64,000 nucleotides of DNA, taken from the NCBI RefSeq assembly GCF_002127325.2, contig NC_035437.2, forward strand, positions 167,878,265 through 167,942,264, in the 5' to 3' direction. Of the stretch, positions 60,515 through 64,000 are shown piece after piece (the first letter of the stretch is position 1; every line of letters begins with the position of its first letter). The DNA comes from Helianthus annuus (Eukaryota; Streptophyta; Magnoliopsida; Asterales; Asteraceae). The position numbers were made by a program, and so were the translations under genes. Under the pieces are notes generated by a model. That model was not told the origin of the DNA. It did not search any database and saw only the letters and a program-made list of their open reading frames with translations.

Positions 60515-62219
60515 GACCATGTGTAGTGGTGAAGAAAAATAATGCCCCCACCATGGGGCATTATCCGAAAAAAAATTACACTACTTGAAATAAAAAAAAA
60601 AACAGAAAAAAAATAAAGTTAAAAAAAAGAAGATTATCTAGAGTCCATATTTTTCTCGAATTTTTTGGCGACGCATTTGCGCAAGGATCAACGCATCGCC
60701 TTGGAGGTGGTCGATACGTTTGGACAAAAACTCAATGTCCTTTTCCATTTGCCTCGCCTCTTGCATCCCATTAAACTTTTTGGTTTCGGCCACTCGTTCT
60801 TTCATAATCTCATAACGTTGGTGGCCGAGGTCGCGAATGTCTTGGAGACGACGGTTCATCTCCTCGAAATCTTCCTTTAACTCGAGATCGGAAGACGACT
60901 CGACCGTTTTTTTCCCGGTTCGCTTATCCTTTCTTCTACCGGTGGGTCGGGTCAACTCTTCTTGAATTTCCTCGTCAACGTCCACCACCTCATTTAAATC
61001 GACATTGCGGGCATCCGATATCGGAGTTGAAGGGTCAACGGAGGATGATGTTTTTGACCTTTTAGCTCGACCTCTACTACTAGACGTCATTGGATTAACT
61101 AGCGCCCACTTTGGACTTTTCCGTAGTAGATCCCAACACTTATAGTACGTGAAAGGGCATTTCGTCCTCTCGAACTCCTCCAAAGTCCTCGTTAAAACCC
61201 CGACGTCACTTTCACCGCTCGGGCGAGTATCGTAGTTACGTTGGTAAACTTCTTGGAACGCGTGAGACTTGTTGTTGATGTCGGTCCATTTGCTAGAAAT
61301 GGAATCTTTGTCCCGATGTTCGCCTTGACCCCACGTGCTAAAAAAGAGTGCACGAACCCTATCCCAAAAAACGGGACCCATTTGAAAGTTTGCTACAAAT
61401 TAAAAAAAGTAAAAATATAAGTTGTATGTTAAAAATAAAAGTAAAAAATAAGTAAAAAAAATAATAAAAGAGTTACCGGTTTCTTCGTCCTTCGAAATGT
61501 CGAGCCACGCCTGAGTCAACGTGAATTCCTCCTCCTTCGTCCATTTAATGGTAGTTTTTGTACGTCGAGGTTCGTCCTTATCCTTCTTCTTATGCGACCT
61601 TCTGCCGCGTTTTGATTTGTCTTGCACCGGTTCGGGTTGCGTCTCCGGCACGACATCGACATCGGGTTCGGATTCGGATTCGGGTTGTTGTTGTGACGGT
61701 TGCGACCCGCCGGCTTGACCATAGCCGAAGGTGGGAGGTACAAACGGAGTGGCGCCAGTCAAGTAAGCCGCGTACGGTAAAAAGCTCGGGTCCATGGCTT
61801 GAAGGTTATACGGGTTTTGCGGTTGGGTTGTGTTCGGGTTCGTGGGTCTTGCGGGGACACCAAAAGGGGGTCGGAATGGATGCATGATTGTATAAAAAAT
61901 AGGAGAAAGTGGGTGTTTTTTATAAAAAATAGAAGAAAGTAGGAGAGAAAGTAGGAGTTTTTTATAAAAAATATGAGAAAGTGGGTTGATATATATATAG
62001 TGGGTAAATTTTTAAATTAAAAAAAAATTAATTAATTTGACCGTTTGGCAACGGTACAATTTCGATCCCCAAGAATTTTTTAGCGTTTTAATTAAAACGC
62101 CATAGTAATTTTTTTTTCGAAAATAACGCCCAGTAACGTCGGGTGTAATGGCGGCCGGGGCGTTATGGAGCGTTTGTTTTTTGAAATTTTTTTAAAATCA
62201 CGCCCCACTATAGGTGGTT
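60515..62219 (-). mobile_element. ORF1-only PIF/Harbinger element, 1,705 bp, ORF1 intact
   Basis: Ends GACCATGTGTAGTGG and (reverse complement) AACCACCTATAGTGG (11 of 15 match), TSD taa (60512-60514, 62220-62222). The only coding content is the two-exon ORF1 at 60638-61885. No transposase gene fits within these ends. Confidence 0.78.
60638..61885 (-). CDS. PIF/Harbinger ORF1, Myb/SANT-like with NAM-associated C-terminus, two exons
   Basis: Exon 1 is 61885-61477, intron 61476-61393 (GT-AG, 84 bp, T-rich), exon 2 is 61392-60638; joined length 1164 bp, 387 residues, no stops. The N-terminus is Pro/Gln-rich (MHPFRPPFGVPARPT), followed by a basic block (SKRGRRSHKKKDKDEPRR), the start of a Myb/trihelix fold IKWTKEEEFTLTQAWLDIS, MGPVFWDRV and SISSKWTDINNKSHAFQEVY, then a NAM-associated domain (TKCPFTYYKCWDLLRKSPKW), an acidic linker and a C-terminal coiled coil. 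In PIF/Harbinger elements ORF1 cooperates with the transposase in DNA binding and nuclear import. Here it has no transposase partner within the element, yet the frame is intact. It lies antisense within the presumed MADS intron. Confidence 0.85.
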
Positions 62220-62506
62220 TAAAAGAAAATAGTATGCTCCTCTATTTCTAAAGAAAATAATATGCTCCACTTTAAAATATCACCATCCTAAGAATTTATA
62301 AACTCATCCATTAATATCCAATAAAATATAATCTAATACCCTTTTGTTGTTAATAGAAAAATTAAATGTGACAAGATATCATCACATTTGAGATAATACA
62401 CATGTCTTTCATTTTTCTCTTAAAAAACTATATGCTTAGATAGGACTAGAAAATAAAAGAAAATTTTTAACAAGAGTAGACCAAACAATAGAAGGATGGG
62501 AGATAA

Positions 62507-62731
62507 GGGGTTGTTTGGTAGCACCTTAATGACCATTCAGATGCTACATTTTAATGGTTTAAAACCTCTGAATGAATAAGAGGTAACCTCAAGTCTGAAT
62601 GGTTAAGAGGTAACCTCTGAATGGTAAATCATCACATGTCACATTCTTCTACCTTCTCATTGGTAAAATTCTTAATGGTTCCATTAAGAGGTAGCCTCTT
62701 AATGACAATTCAGAGGCTACCAAACAACCCC
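62507..62731. mobile_element. MITE with 16-bp perfect TIRs, 225 bp
   Basis: GGGGTTGTTTGGTAGC at the left and its exact reverse complement at the right; internal ggtaacctc/gaggtta repeats. A TSD could not be fixed, so the superfamily is open. Confidence 0.75.
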
Positions 62732-63779
62732 AGATTGAGTGCCACATAGGCAAATGTTATGGGGCGACTGGGATGGACGAGGATGGTTGTACTAGTCAAG
62801 AGAAAATTGTGAAGGGGAAGAAGAGAGACCAAGATGGAGTGGACCGGGAGTGCGAGTACACCGTCACCACTCCAAACCACCATCGGTATTACCCTAAATT
62901 GGTCATCCTGAAACCATTCCGTGTGCATTAGGTGTGTGGATTTATACTATATGGCGTTTAATTGTATATACTACTACTATGTTATTGACTCACGTATCAC
63001 ATGAGGTTGTACAATAGAAATGATATAATTTATACGTGTAAAAAAATCATATAACCGTGTTTTTATTATCATATGAGAGTTCACAACTAACTTGAGCTTT
63101 TCACAAAAACTGACCTATGTTAATTAGTAATGCTGAGATGCCATAATAGTCCGTGTATTATACACAGATTAATACTGAAAAATATATAATGCATTTATAT
63201 GTTTGCCATATGATAAGTATTAAATTACATATGATAGTGTATACAAATAATATTGTTTTTATTAATGTGTGCACTCTATATATAAGTTTTATTTAAAGTA
63301 AATAAAAATAAATTCATTGGTATGTCATAAAGTATATTTTTATGCTTATTAATAATTGTTATGCAAATTTAATTAATAATTAGTTATTATAAAATTATAA
63401 TCTAAGTTAACGGTTCACATATGACAAATAAAATATTTTCATAATTAGTGGTTAATATACTAGGTAAAAAAATTATTATCAATATTAAATTAGGATTAAG
63501 TTCCTATTTCACATTTTATAAAACATTTTTTATTTAGAGTCATAAAGGGAATTTAACAATAGGGTACTAGAGTAGATTTTATTAAGATTGTTGTTACTTT
63601 GTGCTTAGATTTAACAGTAAGGTTAATTTCATACTGGTAATAGATATAACCATTAAAAGTTTTAGTTTTATGTCATCATGATCATTTAGAGGCTATTTTT
63701 AGCATTTTTTTCCTCGGAGTTCAACACCTGTCTTACATAATCTCTCTCTAAATCTTAGTCGTATCACTATCATGCCAGT
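62732..63779. other. intron or intergenic, nothing recognised
   Basis: AT-rich, no supported frame. A short tract at 62800-62930 is GC-richer without recognisable coding. Confidence 0.5.
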
Positions 63780-64000
63780 TAGAGCTGTAAATAAACCGAA
63801 CAAACACATACAAGACATTTTCATGTTTGTTCATTAAGGAGTAACATGTTCATGAATGTTTACCGAACAAGATTTCTTGTTTGTGTTTATTCATTAAAGA
63901 AATGAACATGTTCACAAATTGTTCGTGAACACTTACCACTTAGTGAATGTAAACGAACACAAACAAATGTTCATGAACAAAATTTGCATTTCTCATCAGA
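63780..64000. mobile_element. hAT-like MITE, left part, cut by window edge
   Basis: Starts TAGAGCTGTAAATAAACCG and continues with gttcatgaac/aacgaac repeats, like the copies at 16063 and 21174. The right end lies outside the window. Confidence 0.75.

Noticed and set aside
54681..64000. Second MADS exon (I/K region) within the window
   Set aside because: Read through for an ERYERY-type coding segment after a splice acceptor on the plus strand; none seen.

Overview
The window is nuclear DNA of a flowering plant. Spliced genes with GT-AG introns, several Ty1/copia and Ty3/gypsy LTR retrotransposons, PIF/Harbinger, hAT-like and Mutator-like elements and tRNA-derived SINEs show this directly. The ARID/CCHC retroelement protein family and the Tat-type elements resemble those I know from Asteraceae, so a composite (daisy family) is my best guess; that placement is inference. 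Transposable elements fill most of the window and only three host genes are visible.

Host genes. (1) The last two exons of a glycoside hydrolase family 1 beta-glucosidase (+, 2146-2385 and 12665-12849). Its final exon is split by a 10.3 kb Ty3/gypsy element. (2) A complete 13-exon CstF50 / CSTF50 gene (-, 14476-21985, 438 codons), a WD40 subunit of the pre-mRNA 3'-end cleavage stimulation factor. All exon phases join and its introns carry at least six MITEs. (3) The first exon (+, 54496-54680, 185 bp) of an AP1/FUL-clade MADS-box gene. I found no second exon, so the first intron would run past the right edge (over 9.3 kb).

Layout. 1-2093: decayed copia fragment. 2386-12659: young Tat-lineage gypsy element with identical 627-bp LTRs, TSD tttcg, dual RNase H and a spliced antisense ORF; pol and the antisense ORF each carry one in-frame stop. 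12850-14475: three Mutator-like MITEs. 14476-21985: CstF50. 22520-26413: two broken PIF/Harbinger transposase copies in opposite orientation. 26479-49421: an ORF1-only PIF/Harbinger element of about 1.85 kb inflated to 23 kb by a non-coding LTR element (27302-35178, TSD cggat) and a solo LTR (35875-49085, TSD ttaga). The solo LTR is itself split by a gag-only gypsy element with 3.5-3.7 kb LTRs (36622-46973, TSD gtttg). 49658-49791 and 53118-53349: two SINEs with clean TSDs. 50425-52564: a compact 2.1 kb LTR element whose only coding content is a CCHC/protease-like plus ARID-domain frame. 54496-64000: MADS exon 1 and intron, containing MITEs and a second ORF1-only Harbinger whose ORF1 is intact (60515-62219).

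Boundaries were set by reading terminal repeats and target-site duplications by eye. Family names rest on motif recognition, not on database searches.
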